From: Parashewanella tropica | GTDB lineage: Bacteria; Pseudomonadota; Gammaproteobacteria; Enterobacterales; Shewanellaceae | Assembly (NCBI RefSeq): GCF_004358445.1 | Contig: NZ_CP037951.1 | Location: forward strand, 2,095,501-2,159,500 | Reading direction: 5' to 3' | DNA length: 64,000 nucleotides | Shown here: positions 18,077 to 25,879 of the stretch, one piece after another | How the letters are laid out: every line of letters starts with the position of its first letter | How positions within the stretch are numbered: position 1 is the first letter of the stretch | Notes under the pieces: model-generated | Database searches by the model: none | What the model was told of the DNA's origin: nothing | What the model saw: the letters and a program-made list of their open reading frames with translations, nothing else | Translations under genes and position numbers: made by a program

Positions 18077-18682
18077 ATGGAGTCAGTTGCTTTAATAAAG
18101 ACAATAGCAATTATAGGTTTGTACGCATTATTGATATTGCTGCTGGTTGTTTCATTTTTCAGTCATCGAAAAATGAAGTCTTGGGAATACATAATTTTAT
18201 CTGTTTCTTTATTGGTATGTGCGTCAGTTACTCTCGTGACACTTCATAAGATGCAAATGATGTCGGATGATATCATTTCAACGAATTATGACTTGAAGTT
18301 GAACCAGTTAGAAAAATCTCATGATCAAATAAAAATGAATCAAGGTGTTATTAAGCGCCTCATTGAAAATGGAGAAACGGAAGAGAAAATAATCTATGAA
18401 ATCGAGTCTTTAAAAGAATTGCTAGATAAGAAAGAAACTGAAGATCTAGGATATTTCAAATCTTGGTTATTCATATTTGAAGTAATTAGTGCGCTATTTG
18501 CAATTCCGCTTTCGGTAAACTTCTTTGTCCATGGTGTCACTACACGTCACCAAACGACGGATATTTATGAAGTCCCGACGGAAATTTACTCTAGGTTAGG
18601 TAAACTTGAAAGCAGCGTGGCAATTTTAACTGCTGTAAATGCTATTCTTATTGTCGTGATAGTAGTCAGCATGATCAGTTAA
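18077..18682 (+). CDS. cassette membrane protein with coiled coil (201 aa)
   Basis: Helices at about residues 7-29 and 37-54, then a polar heptad-like stretch (LKLNQLEKSHDQIKMNQGVI ... EKIIYEIESLKELLDKKETE, about 75-120), then further helices at about 129-150 and 180-200. This layout suggests an inner-membrane protein with a cytoplasmic or periplasmic coiled coil. Its TAA lies inside the left core of the next attC (CAGTTAACAAGG). Confidence 0.6.
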   Translation: MESVALIKTIAIIGLYALLILLLVVSFFSHRKMKSWEYIILSVSLLVCASVTLVTLHKMQMMSDDIISTNYDLKLNQLEKSHDQIKMNQGVIKRLIENGETEEKIIYEIESLKELLDKKETEDLGYFKSWLFIFEVISALFAIPLSVNFFVHGVTTRHQTTDIYEVPTEIYSRLGKLESSVAILTAVNAILIVVIVVSMIS

Positions 18683-18703
18683 CAAGGCCTTGAAGTCTGA
18701 TTT
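18677..18703 (+). repeat. attC left half, cut by an IS remnant
   Basis: AGTTAACAAGGCCTTGAAG and a few more bases of a left attC arm, then the left end of the IS3-family element begins. The break is at the same arm position as in the six intact IS insertions. Confidence 0.6.
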
Positions 18704-18771
18704 TGTAGTTGCCCCACTTCAGTGGACACTTCCTTATCATTATAAGGAAGTGGTTATGCCTAGATATACAC
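18704..18771 (+). mobile_element. IS3-family element remnant (left 68 bp)
   Basis: Nearly identical to the left end of the six full copies (TGTAGTTGCCCCACTT ... ATGCCTAGATATACA), with C instead of T at one base, then diverges abruptly. The rest has been deleted. Confidence 0.85.
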
Positions 18772-18775
18772 CCTG

Positions 18776-19061
18776 CACTATTTCTTTTAACCTGCCTTCA
18801 TGCGTAACTTCATAAAGCATAATCCATAAAAAAACTCCAAAATTAACTTGCTAAAATTTATGGTTCATCCAAAATTACTCGCAAAACTATGGTGTAACTT
18901 ATTGATAAATATACACTGCGAATTCAGTAAATTCAGCGTTTTCGGTAAATTTTTTAGAACGTAAAACCATTGTTTTTAGTTAAAATACAATAGGTTAACT
19001 AGCGATAAAGCATTATCTTGACATGGTGGGGTCGGTGGTTCGAATCCACTCGGTTGTACCA
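18776..19061 (+). repeat. unit-end repeat, copy 1
   Basis: Homologous to about 60299-60575. Shared stretches include CTATTTC, AAAATTA(A/G)CTTGCT, ACTCGCAAAACTATGG, GAATTCAGTAAATTCAG, GTTAACTAGC and the tRNA-like end. Both copies follow an IS3-family left-end remnant and close a cassette array. Confidence 0.75.
18987..19061 (+). pseudogene. degenerate tRNA-Val(GAC), intact 3' end
   Basis: The 3' half is tRNA-like: anticodon loop TTGACAT (GAC), stem GGTGG, T arm GGTGGTTCGAATCCACT, acceptor CGGTTGT and ACCA. The 5' half (ACAATAG, D arm) no longer pairs properly, and the variable loop is one base short. It fits an att site left by an island targeting the 3' end of tRNA-Val(GAC) rather than a working tRNA. 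Confidence 0.65.
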
Positions 19062-19104
19062 TATCTTATTGAAATATAATACATTTAACATCAGCTCTCG
19101 GTAA

Positions 19105-19153
19105 GGATTCACTAACTTTAGTTTTGCGCATATTTTGCGAGTGAATGAATCCC
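19105..19153. other. imperfect inverted repeat
   Basis: GGATTCACT on the left pairs with AGTGAATgaATCC on the right around the TTTTGCGC repeats. It could be a terminator stem or part of an att region; no U-run follows. Confidence 0.3.
19122..19140. repeat. TTTTGCGC repeats, 11-bp spacing
   Basis: TTTTGCGC at 19122-19129 and TTTTGCGA at 19133-19140, 61 bp after the tRNA-like end. The same octamer (as GCGCAAAA, three copies, also 11 bp apart) follows the second tRNA-like copy at 60632. They may be recombinase arm sites. Confidence 0.4.
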
Positions 19154-19218
19154 CCAGCCTTAGCCAAATCGTTGGATTAACAACCACCTGATTTTTAAAC
19201 AAAAAATAAAAAATAGCA

Positions 19219-19234
19219 CTGTATATTCATACAG
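19219..19234. promoter_or_regulatory. LexA (SOS) box
   Basis: CTGTATATTCATACAG is a perfect CTGT-N8-ACAG match. In integrons the intI promoter usually carries a LexA box just upstream of attI on the far side from the cassettes. That is exactly this position, but no intI follows on the minus strand. Confidence 0.65.
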
Positions 19235-19237
19235 CTC

Positions 19238-19442
19238 CATAGCTTTCCTCCTTTCTACAAGAAAAAAGGAATTTTTCCTTCTTTCACGCAAAAGCACTTG
19301 AGTAAATTTCAAGCAAATTGATTACAAACCTATTGATCTTATTACCTTATACAGATATTTTACTTAGATGTTAAATTTAAATTAGCAGGCGGTAGCGTGT
19401 CCGTTGAAAGAAGGACTTTTTCCGCCTAATAAGCTGTTATAA
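19238..19442 (+). repeat. attI-like block, copy 2
   Basis: Homologous to 13412-13624. It ends in an imperfect hairpin (AGGCGG ... CCGCCT) followed by AATAAGCT and GTTATAA at 19436-19442, which equals the right cores of two attC sites in this array (44694, 57310). The first cassette gene starts 6 bp later. With the LexA box on its left it looks like the head site of an integron that has lost intI. Confidence 0.55.
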
Positions 19443-19447
19443 GGGCT

Positions 19448-19702
19448 TTGATGGATACTGAACTCTTAAACATTATAGTTCAAATTTTTGCTGGTTCATG
19501 GCTAGTATTTTTTCCAAATCATTTAATGTTTGTTATTCGTAAATATCAGTTGTTCCTTTTTAAATACACACCTTTGGGTGTATTGGTATTCAAAACCGAA
19601 AAAGAAGCTCAAAATCCAATATTTAATCGAAGGGCTGTTCGTGCAATTGGTTTTTTCATTTACCTCGGCGCAATAGTTACAATAACTAAGGTAATTGCAT
19701 AG
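19448..19702 (+). CDS. cassette membrane protein (84 aa), unit 2 cassette 1
   Basis: TTG at 19448 or ATG 19451. A short amphipathic start, a hydrophobic helix at about residues 7-25, another at 34-47, and a C-terminal helix at 66-83. Directly follows the attI-like core. Family unknown. Confidence 0.5.
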   Translation: MMDTELLNIIVQIFAGSWLVFFPNHLMFVIRKYQLFLFKYTPLGVLVFKTEKEAQNPIFNRRAVRAIGFFIYLGAIVTITKVIA

Positions 19703-19706
19703 CCAC

Positions 19707-19804
19707 TTATAACAAGGCATTCAACAGGACGCAAAATCGTTGGCTTTGCGCCTGCGTCGCAAATTATAGCCAACAATTTTCCGCCCGTTAATGCGGCGTT
19801 ATGT
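19707..19804 (+). repeat. attC type A
   Basis: First site of unit 2. Left core TTATAAC, right core GTTATGT. Arms GGCATTCAAC/GTTAATGCGGC and the inner pair CGTTGGC/GCCAACAA show the usual two-stem attC layout. Confidence 0.9.
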
Positions 19805-19806
19805 TT

Positions 19807-20235
19807 ATGGGAGTATTCTTGAAATATTTCAATTTATTAGTAGTCCTTATAGCCTTCTCACTAAGTGCTTCCGCATCTACTCAGACAAATAATGTCAAAA
19901 ATATGTGCTCTCAAGTTGTTGGGCGCTGGAAAGGTGAAATTCAGATACCAAATTTGCCAAACACCTTTCAAAAATGGGATGCTATTTATCGTTCAAATGG
20001 CACAACAATTGTTAAGTTTCAATACCAAGTTGATGGTGAGTACTCCGAAGATATTGAAAAAGGCACATGGGGTTGTTTAAACAATGTTCTGTTCAAGCAT
20101 CATACAAATGTGGCGGATGATGGGACAAGAAAATATAAATTGCATCACGTTGGCAAGAATAAAATGGTATATACCATCATGACAACTGAAGAGCCATGGA
20201 ATAAATTAAAGTTTGTATCTTACCGAGTAAAATAA
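19807..20235 (+). CDS. secreted cassette protein (142 aa)
   Basis: Starts at ATG 19807 or at 19801, where the ATG is part of the attC core. Signal peptide about residues 1-24 ending ASA. The mature part is beta-rich (GRWKGEIQIPNLPNTFQKWD, TIVKFQYQVDGEYSEDIEKG) with two cysteines, like small lipocalin-style or META-like periplasmic proteins; no firm family. Confidence 0.6.
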   Translation: MGVFLKYFNLLVVLIAFSLSASASTQTNNVKNMCSQVVGRWKGEIQIPNLPNTFQKWDAIYRSNGTTIVKFQYQVDGEYSEDIEKGTWGCLNNVLFKHHTNVADDGTRKYKLHHVGKNKMVYTIMTTEEPWNKLKFVSYRVK

Positions 20236-20333
20236 ACATAACAAGGCATTCAACAGGACGCAAAATCGTTGGCTTCGCTCCTGCGTCGCAAATTATAGCC
20301 AACAATTTTCCGCCCGTTAATACGGCGTTATGC
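20236..20333 (+). repeat. attC type A
   Basis: Right core GTTATGC; right arm has GTTAATACGGC (one change). Precedes ORF-less cassette X1. Confidence 0.9.
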
Positions 20334-20563
20334 GTTGTAAAAACATCAATGGTTTTTATGTTGTACCATGCAAGGTTCAACTGCGGTAGCAATGGAAATT
20401 CAGCTTAAATTTTGCTTCTGTAGATCAACCACGAAACTGCCCTATTCAATGTTATTTTTGGCTGTTTTGAAGTTTTAAGAAATTGGCAAAATCATTGGCA
20501 GTTTTATAAAAACAAAATTGAGCACACTCCAAAACATCTGTAATATCAAAACGTAAACGGTGC
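20334..20563 (+). repeat. ORF-less cassette, family X copy 1
   Basis: About 230 bp with no convincing ORF. Family X begins GCGTTGTAAAAACWTCARTG and carries CAAGGTTCAACTGCGGTAGC and GTAGATCAACCACGAAA. Five copies lie in this array. It may hold a promoter, a small RNA or an undetected peptide. Confidence 0.75.
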
Positions 20564-20664
20564 GCCTAACAAGGCATTTAAGACGGACAAATACTTGTTG
20601 GCTTTTTCCGCTTCGCTACAAAATTATAGCCAACAACCATTTGCCGCTTAATGCGGCGTTAGGC
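20564..20664 (+). repeat. attC type D
   Basis: Left core GCCTAAC, right core GTTAGGC. Closes cassette X1. Confidence 0.9.
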
Positions 20665-20683
20665 GCTACCAACCATCACTAGC

Positions 20684-21346
20684 ATGTTTAAATTAGAAAG
20701 AAAAAAGAACAGAGTTATCAAACTGTATGTTTTGAATGTATGTTCAGAGGAACGTGTAAAAAATCTTCAAGCTGTTTCTGATCTTGTTAGAGGGCTCTTC
20801 AACCAATCAGCAAATCAATTTGATATTGGTGGCCCTTATAGAATTAGCAAAGGTAAGACAGTTGGAGAGAAATCATTCTGGAACAAGCTAAATAAGTTTG
20901 GTCATGATAAATACTCATATGTTACGGGTGAGCGGGTAAATGAATTCGGATTTGAACTCTCATATATAGCCCCAGAAGATTGTAGTGAAATTATCGTCTG
21001 GTACGACCCTGCTCTTTACAGTATAAATGTTATTGACATATTGAAATCGTTAATCATTGACCTTGATATTCGTTACGGCTATGCAGTTGATCTTAGAAAA
21101 AACTATGACATAAGATTGGAAACAAGAATTAGAAAAGGAGTTTTCAGTACATCTGTAACAGTAGATGCAGAAAATATTGAATGGAACAAAAATGTACCTA
21201 AAATTAAGGATGGAATCATACGCAGGGTTTATCCGCTAAACATCCTTAATCCAAGTCAATATCATTCTTTTCCATCTGTTTCAATTAAATCCATTCATGA
21301 AAAAATAAAAGATTTAGTCATTATTGAGTCCAAAGAATTCGCCTAA
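20684..21346 (+). CDS. unknown cassette protein (220 aa)
   Basis: Soluble, no signal peptide. Mixed alpha/beta: RVIKLYVLNVCSEERVKNLQ, then IIVWYDPALYSINVIDILKS, and a helical C-terminal tail. The overall feel is that of small immunity-type or phage-related proteins, but I recognise no family. Its TAA overlaps the left core of the short attC that follows. Confidence 0.6.
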   Translation: MFKLERKKNRVIKLYVLNVCSEERVKNLQAVSDLVRGLFNQSANQFDIGGPYRISKGKTVGEKSFWNKLNKFGHDKYSYVTGERVNEFGFELSYIAPEDCSEIIVWYDPALYSINVIDILKSLIIDLDIRYGYAVDLRKNYDIRLETRIRKGVFSTSVTVDAENIEWNKNVPKIKDGIIRRVYPLNILNPSQYHSFPSVSIKSIHEKIKDLVIIESKEFA

Positions 21347-21395
21347 CAAGTAAATCCAGGTGACGCCTACGGCGCACCTGATTTTGGCGTTAGGG
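21341..21395 (+). repeat. attC type S (short)
   Basis: 55 bp: GCCTAAC, arms GTAAATCCAGGTGACGCC/GGCGCACCTGATTTTGGC, right core GTTAGGG. Here the extended hairpin part of a normal attC is absent. Confidence 0.85.
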
Positions 21396-21400
21396 CATTC

Positions 21401-21904
21401 ATGAAAATTCGAGCAGTTACCATTTTAGCGATATCCTTTCTTTTATGTGGATGTCCACCAAAAAGTTTACTGTTAAAGCAACAAGATATTCAGCGCATTG
21501 ATGTTGGTTTATACGTGGATGGCACAGAAAAAATACTCCCTTCCAACGATGAGGTTAATGAGTTTGCTCTAGAAATTGAAGCTCTTTTTAAAAGGAAAGG
21601 GTTCAAACTAGCCAATTCTAGTGAATCATGGGGATTACAACCTCTAACTGGACATACAAAAAATTTAGGTTTTAGGTACCCTGACACTAATGCAGTCTAT
21701 TGCTACGTTAAAATTTCAAAGAAAGAGTTTCAGGTTGAGTGTGTCGAATTAGAGAAAGAGCCACAAACAAATAAGTATGCAACTACTGCTAATGACCTAA
21801 AAGCCGTTAATGAAACAATCATTGCATTAAATGAAATTGCAAAAATAAAATTTGCTGGGCGTAGTGTACGTATTGCTACATTTGATCGCGCAGAAGTGCC
21901 CTAA
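21401..21904 (+). CDS. lipoprotein cassette, duplicated (copy 1)
   Basis: 167 aa with an N-terminal signal and lipobox LLCGC (lipidated C18). The mature domain (IDVGLYVDGTEKILPSNDEV ... EIEALFKRKGFKLAN) is not recognised. The predicted protein and the following type A' attC are repeated at 56325-56921, while the flanking cassettes differ, so the whole cassette was copied as a unit. Confidence 0.7.
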   Translation: MKIRAVTILAISFLLCGCPPKSLLLKQQDIQRIDVGLYVDGTEKILPSNDEVNEFALEIEALFKRKGFKLANSSESWGLQPLTGHTKNLGFRYPDTNAVYCYVKISKKEFQVECVELEKEPQTNKYATTANDLKAVNETIIALNEIAKIKFAGRSVRIATFDRAEVP

Positions 21905-21998
21905 CAAGGCATTCAACAGGACGCAAAATCGTTGGCTTTTGCTCCTGCGTCGCAAAGTATAAGCCAACGTTTTGCGCCTGTTAATGCGGCGTTAAATG
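21899..21998 (+). repeat. attC type A'
   Basis: CCCTAAC ... GTTAAAT. Contains GCAAAGTATAAGCC as in the sites behind family Y cassettes and the second lipoprotein copy. Confidence 0.9.
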
Positions 21999-22009
21999 CC
22001 TAAAAAAGT

Positions 22010-22403
22010 ATGTCAGAAATTTTAGAAAATGAAGTAACAGAGTTTATTCAGCCCTATATTGGCAAAAAAGTTCAACGAGCCAAGAGAGGACATGGTAGTG
22101 CTATTTTCTTAGAAGTCGATGATCTGACAATTATGATTGAATGGAGTTGGAGAGTTGAAGTTAAAAACGAGATAGCATTTGGTAGTTGGTCTGAAGAAGA
22201 TATGTTCGAATTTAATTTGCAAAGGCTTAAAGGTTTAAAAATTTCTGATATATTTTCAGTCTAGGTTACCAGAGCTTGTCGTTGCATTTAGCTCTGAAAC
22301 TTGGTTATGCTCTTTCTCAACTGTGGAAGGCAATCCTGAATGGGCGTTAATTACTTCAGGTAAAACATTACATTCAATAAATGGCAATTTAGCATTTGAG
22401 TAA
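22010..22403 (+). pseudogene. frameshifted cassette gene (about 130 aa)
   Basis: The first 84 codons (MSEILENEVTEFIQPYIGKK ... LKGLKISDIFSV) stop at 22262. Another frame continues at once with SRLPELVVAFSSETWLCSFS then TVEGNPEWALITSGKTLHSI and ends at TAA 22401. The two parts join naturally, so I infer a single-gene frameshift near 22250-22258. Soluble protein of unknown role. Confidence 0.6.
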
Positions 22404-22408
22404 ACGGC

Positions 22409-22507
22409 ATTTAACAAGCGCTTCAACAAGGACAAATACTGGTTGGCTCCTACGCTGCGCTTCGGATTTTAGCCAACCAGTATTTGCCTGTTAAGCGGGC
22501 GTTATGC
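22409..22507 (+). repeat. attC type C
   Basis: AACAAGCGCTTCAACAAGG ... CCTGTTAAGCGGGC, right core GTTATGC. Precedes ORF-less cassette X2. Confidence 0.9.
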
Positions 22508-22737
22508 GTTGTAAAAACTTCAGTGGTTTTAATGTTGTACCATGCAAGGTTCAACTGCGGTAGCAATGGAAATTCAGCTTAAATTCTGTTGCTGTAGATC
22601 AACCACGAAATTACATTTATCAATGTCGTTTCTGGTTGTTTTAAAACTTCTGGAAATCGGCAAAATCATTGGTTATTTTGCAAAAACACAATTGGTCGCT
22701 ATCCAAACCGTTTGTAAATTCAAAAGGTAAATGTTGC
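22508..22737 (+). repeat. ORF-less cassette, family X copy 2
   Basis: Diverged copy. A 62-codon frame (22542-22730) is open here but is broken in the other copies, so it is not treated as a gene. Confidence 0.7.
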
Positions 22738-22835
22738 GCATAACAAGGCATTCAACAGGACGCAAAATCGTTGGCTTTGCGCCTGCGTCGCAAATTATAG
22801 CCAACAATTTTCCGCCCGTTAATGCGGCGTTATGT
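22738..22835 (+). repeat. attC type A
   Basis: GCATAAC ... GTTATGT. Closes cassette X2. Confidence 0.9.
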
Positions 22836-22840
22836 GTTTT

Positions 22841-23119
22841 ATGAAAAATTGTACTAATTGTGAATCATGGAAAATTCCCAGAGGGTTCCAACAGCCATCA
22901 AGTTATGCTGCAACTTCAGAGAAATTGGCAAAGTCACTTAGTGCTTCAAAGCTTGTTCTTTTGTCTTCTGATAATTTTGAGGGTAAAGAAGCATCTAGTG
23001 AAATCTGGCCAAAAGTTTCAGTATACGGAACATTTAAATGTTCAGCGTGTGATCAATTGTTTACTCTTTCCGTTGACGTTGAAGCATGTAGAGGCGGATT
23101 CCGTGCAAACAACACATAA
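22841..23119 (+). CDS. zinc-ribbon-like cassette protein (92 aa)
   Basis: ATG 22841 is preferred; ATG 22832 would lie in the attC core. Two cysteine pairs (CTNC near the start, CSAC near residue 72) could bind a metal. The rest is short and soluble. Stop TAA lies in the following attC core. Function unknown. Confidence 0.55.
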   Translation: MKNCTNCESWKIPRGFQQPSSYAATSEKLAKSLSASKLVLLSSDNFEGKEASSEIWPKVSVYGTFKCSACDQLFTLSVDVEACRGGFRANNT

Positions 23120-23213
23120 CAAGCAGTTCAACAGGACAAATACTGTTTGGCTTTTGTCACTGCGTTCCAAAATTATAGCCAAACACCACTTGCCCGTTAA
23201 CTGGGCGTTAGTA
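23114..23213 (+). repeat. attC type B
   Basis: ACATAAC ... GTTAGTA. Arms GCAGTTCAACAGG/CCGTTAACTGGGC. Confidence 0.9.
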
Positions 23214-23241
23214 GTTTGTCGTAAATGAAAAGGAATTTAGT

Positions 23242-23418
23242 TTGAAGTTCTTACATAAAATAGTATTGTCATTAGCCTTAATCTTTACCGCAATCACTTG
23301 TTTTGTTTACGGCAACGCAACAGGAGCAATTTCATTTTTTGTTCTAGCAGCTGCATTTGAAGTTCTGTATTGGCTTAACCTACTCCCAAGCAAAAAACAG
23401 GGAAAGTTAAGTAAGTAA
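23242..23418 (+). CDS. small membrane cassette protein (58 aa)
   Basis: TTG start at 23242 with AAGGA 8 bp upstream. The product MKFLHKIVLSLALIFTAITC ... GNATGAISFFVLAAAFEVLY has two membrane helices and a basic tail. It fills the only gene space of this cassette. Confidence 0.55.
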   Translation: MKFLHKIVLSLALIFTAITCFVYGNATGAISFFVLAAAFEVLYWLNLLPSKKQGKLSK

Positions 23419-23424
23419 TTCCAC

Positions 23425-23524
23425 TACTAACAAGCAGTTCAACAGGACAAATACTGTTTGGCTTTTGTCACTGCGTTCCAAAATTATAGCCAAACACCAT
23501 TTGCCCGTTAACTGGGCGTTATGT
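23425..23524 (+). repeat. attC type B
   Basis: TACTAAC ... GTTATGT. Confidence 0.9.
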
Positions 23525-23539
23525 GTCTAGGTAAATTCA

Positions 23540-23833
23540 GTGGATATTCATAGAATTGTTCAAATTGCACTTTTAGGGCAAGTTCCACCTACTTTAAGGT
23601 GTGTGTATTCAAATCTTACTGACAATGTATTTGAGTTCAATGCCTTATTTATTGAAAATACGCCGCAAGAACACGTTGCAGCAATAGATGAAGCGCTAAC
23701 TGAAATTAGCTCGCACTTTAGCTCTTCAGTTAAAGTTGTTCATTCTTTCCAATTTAGCAATACTGCTCCATGGAAAATTGGTGATGGCTCTAATCTTGTG
23801 TATTTAAGGTTCGGCGAACTCTCCGACACATAA
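23540..23833 (+). CDS. unknown soluble cassette protein (97 aa)
   Basis: GTG start at 23540. MDIHRIVQIALLGQVPPTLR followed by an alternating beta/helix pattern (CVYSNLTDNVFEFNALFIEN, EHVAAIDEALTEISSHFSSS), resembling small colicin-immunity-like or ACT-like folds; this is only an impression. Stop lies inside the attC that carries IS copy A. Confidence 0.55.
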   Translation: MDIHRIVQIALLGQVPPTLRCVYSNLTDNVFEFNALFIENTPQEHVAAIDEALTEISSHFSSSVKVVHSFQFSNTAPWKIGDGSNLVYLRFGELSDT

Positions 23834-23905
23834 CAAGGCATTCAACAGGACGCTGTAGTTGCCCCACTTTAGTGGACACTTCCTTATCATTATAAGGAAG
23901 TGGTT

Positions 23906-24280
23906 ATGCCTAGATATACACGACCAAAAAAGACTTGGTTTTACCCTATCGATTTCAAAGTGAAAGCTGTCGAGTTAAGCTTGAGAGACGATGTCATGTC
24001 TAAGGATATTGCCCTAGCGTTAGACATTCACCCGCTTATGCTTTCCCGGTGGCGTAAAGAGTACCGCGAGGGCAAGTTCGATAATGTCCAGCGCTATCAA
24101 AGCGATAGTGAGCTTATGAGAAAAGTCCCTAACAAAAAAGAACTCAATAAAATCAAACAGCTTCAAAAACAAGTTGACCGCTTGCAAAAGGAGAATGATT
24201 TACTAAAAAAGTGGCAACGGTATCTGGCGGAAGTTCATCAGAACGATTTAAATTCATCAAAGACAACGGAAAAAACTTAG
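23906..24280 (+). CDS. IS3-family OrfA (HTH), copy A
   Basis: 124 aa from ATG 23906 (AAGGA upstream). Residues about 17-55 form the HTH (FKVKAVELSLRDDVMSKDIA, PLMLSRWRKEY), and residues about 80-105 a leucine-zipper-like helix. The frame runs through A-AAA-AAG at 24205-24211, where a -1 slip would fuse it to OrfB. Confidence 0.9.
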   Translation: MPRYTRPKKTWFYPIDFKVKAVELSLRDDVMSKDIALALDIHPLMLSRWRKEYREGKFDNVQRYQSDSELMRKVPNKKELNKIKQLQKQVDRLQKENDLLKKWQRYLAEVHQNDLNSSKTTEKT

Positions 24281-25098
24281 GCATTAAGTACCTGTGTAAT
24301 TGGCTTCATGTATCACGTAGTGGCTATTACGCTTGGCTTAAACGTCCTTTACCTCAGCACCACTTAGATGACATGCAATTGCTATCTAAAATCCAAATGA
24401 CGTTTGAAAAGAGCCATCAAATCTATGGAAGCCCAAGAGTTTACGCCGCATTAAAAAGAGCGGGCATCAATACCAGTAGGAAACGGGTCGCTCGTTTGAT
24501 GAAAAAAAATGGGTTAAAAGCCAGAGGAATTAAAACGTATGCTAAGCCCGCTAAAACTAAACTGTTCTATAAAGCCGTTGAGAATAAAAGAAAAGATAGA
24601 GCTAATCCGACAACAATAAACCAACTATGGTCTGGAGATATTACTTATCTCAAAGTGGGTCAGCACTGGCATTATTTAGCGGTTGTCTTAGATGTCTTTT
24701 CTCGGCGTATCATAGGCTGGGCTTTTGGGAAAAATAAAACTACTGAGCTGACACTTAAAGCATTAAAGACTGCACTTAAAAACAGGAAGACTGATAAAAC
24801 CATTTTGTTTCATACCGATAGAGGGGCTGAGTATCGAGCCAAAGTGGTTCAAGCATTTCTGAAAAAACACCAGATTGAGCCGAGTATGAATCGACCTGGT
24901 CACTGTACAGACAATGCGGAAGTTGAGTCATTTTTTCATTCTATGAAAGGTGACATCATTAGAGGGAATAAGTTTAGAACCTTCAATGAGTTACTGAAGC
25001 CTTTAAAGAGTTACTTAAACTATTTCTATAATAGACAACGCTTACATTCAAGCTTAGGATATAGAACGCCTGTCGAATTTGAACAGGCAGTAATTTAA
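24211..25098 (+). CDS. IS3-family OrfB (DDE transposase), copy A
   Basis: 295 codons in the -1 frame relative to OrfA, probably made as an OrfAB fusion by frameshifting. HTH_21-like start (SRSGYYAWLKR), then the integrase core: SGDITYL (first D), FHTDRGAEY (second D), and NAEVESFFHSMK (catalytic E). Confidence 0.9.
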   Translation: MATVSGGSSSERFKFIKDNGKNLGIKYLCNWLHVSRSGYYAWLKRPLPQHHLDDMQLLSKIQMTFEKSHQIYGSPRVYAALKRAGINTSRKRVARLMKKNGLKARGIKTYAKPAKTKLFYKAVENKRKDRANPTTINQLWSGDITYLKVGQHWHYLAVVLDVFSRRIIGWAFGKNKTTELTLKALKTALKNRKTDKTILFHTDRGAEYRAKVVQAFLKKHQIEPSMNRPGHCTDNAEVESFFHSMKGDIIRGNKFRTFNELLKPLKSYLNYFYNRQRLHSSLGYRTPVEFEQAVI

Positions 25099-25214
25099 AG
25101 TGGAATGTGTCCACTTTTTCGGGGCAAGATCACAAATACTGTTTGACTTTTGTCACTGCGTTCCAAAATTTTAGCCAAACACTATTTGCCCGTTAACTGG
25201 GCGTTAGCAGTACT

Positions 25215-25784
25215 ATGAATATTGAAACTCTCTGCAATAATATTTACGAAGATTTAGATGGTTATATAAGTGCTATTGAAAGCACTTATATGGGTATTAG
25301 CTTTATATATGAAACAGATCATTGGGAAGAACATGATAAACGGGTTCGTTTACGAATAGAATGTGAAGATGTTGCTGAATCTACATTAAATATTGAAGCA
25401 GGTGGTTCGTTTCAGTTAGTTACTGAACACCCTATATTAGACGAGTATACTGGAGAATCGGGCACTCTTTTCTTTTCAAGTAAACCTAATAACCCATATG
25501 AAGTTATAGGCTCATTGTATACAGCCCATGAATCTTACTTTAAAGGTTGGCGCAATCTGTCAAAATACTTAAATACGAATATCCCAATTACCGATTTACT
25601 AAATTCTGGTAATGGTTCTTTGGCTTCAGCTCCAATACCTATTTTAGAGTTATACAAAAATGCACTGTCAGAGCTTTTAAATGTAAACATTATAAAATCT
25701 CATAATAACGAAAGTGGCTTTAAAATGTTAATAGTAGAAAACACATATGTTGTATGTAAAAGGTTCAATGTAAGGTACTGCTAA
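25215..25784 (+). CDS. unknown cassette protein (189 aa)
   Basis: Soluble and acidic, with a YESTYMGISF-like beta start, a middle hairpin-rich part (GGSFQLVTEHPILDEYTGES) and a C-terminal helix. No motif recognised. Starts 5 bp after the attC core and ends inside the next one. Confidence 0.6.
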   Translation: MNIETLCNNIYEDLDGYISAIESTYMGISFIYETDHWEEHDKRVRLRIECEDVAESTLNIEAGGSFQLVTEHPILDEYTGESGTLFFSSKPNNPYEVIGSLYTAHESYFKGWRNLSKYLNTNIPITDLLNSGNGSLASAPIPILELYKNALSELLNVNIIKSHNNESGFKMLIVENTYVVCKRFNVRYC

Positions 25785-25879
25785 CAAGCAATTCAACAGG
25801 GACAAATACTGTTTGGCTTTTGTCACTACGTTCCAAAATTATAGCCAAACACCATTTGCCCGTTAATTGGGCGTTATGC
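25779..25879 (+). repeat. attC type B (CAATTC/AATTGG variant)
   Basis: TGCTAAC ... GTTATGC. Both arms carry the matching change (GCAATTCAAC / GTTAATTGGGC), so pairing is kept. Confidence 0.9.

Larger units (their letters stand above)
23854..25132 (+). mobile_element. IS3-family element, copy A (1,279 bp)
   Basis: Ends TGTAGTTGCCCC and GGGGCAAGATCA (imperfect 12-bp inverted repeats, TG...CA). Carries orfA and orfB overlapping through an A6G slippery run. The left flank triplet is CGC and the right flank is CAA, so there is no matching 3-bp target duplication. Confidence 0.9.
23828..25209 (+). repeat. attC split by IS3-family copy A (halves do not match)
   Basis: The left half 23828-23853 is type A (GGCATTCAACAGGACGC); the right half 25133-25209 is type B (ends CCGTTAACTGGGCGTTA). 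The arms cannot pair with each other, so the two halves come from different sites. Confidence 0.8.

Noticed and set aside
19013-19061. Functional tRNA-Val gene
   Set aside because: The acceptor and D-arm halves do not pair properly in either copy; only the 3' part is tRNA-like.
18999-19202. Minus-strand ORF ending in NRVDSNHRPHHVKIM
   Set aside because: It is the reverse translation of the tRNA-Val T arm and anticodon region, a well-known false ORF pattern.
22542-22730. 62-aa ORF in family X copy 2
   Set aside because: Interrupted by stops in the other four copies, so not conserved as protein.
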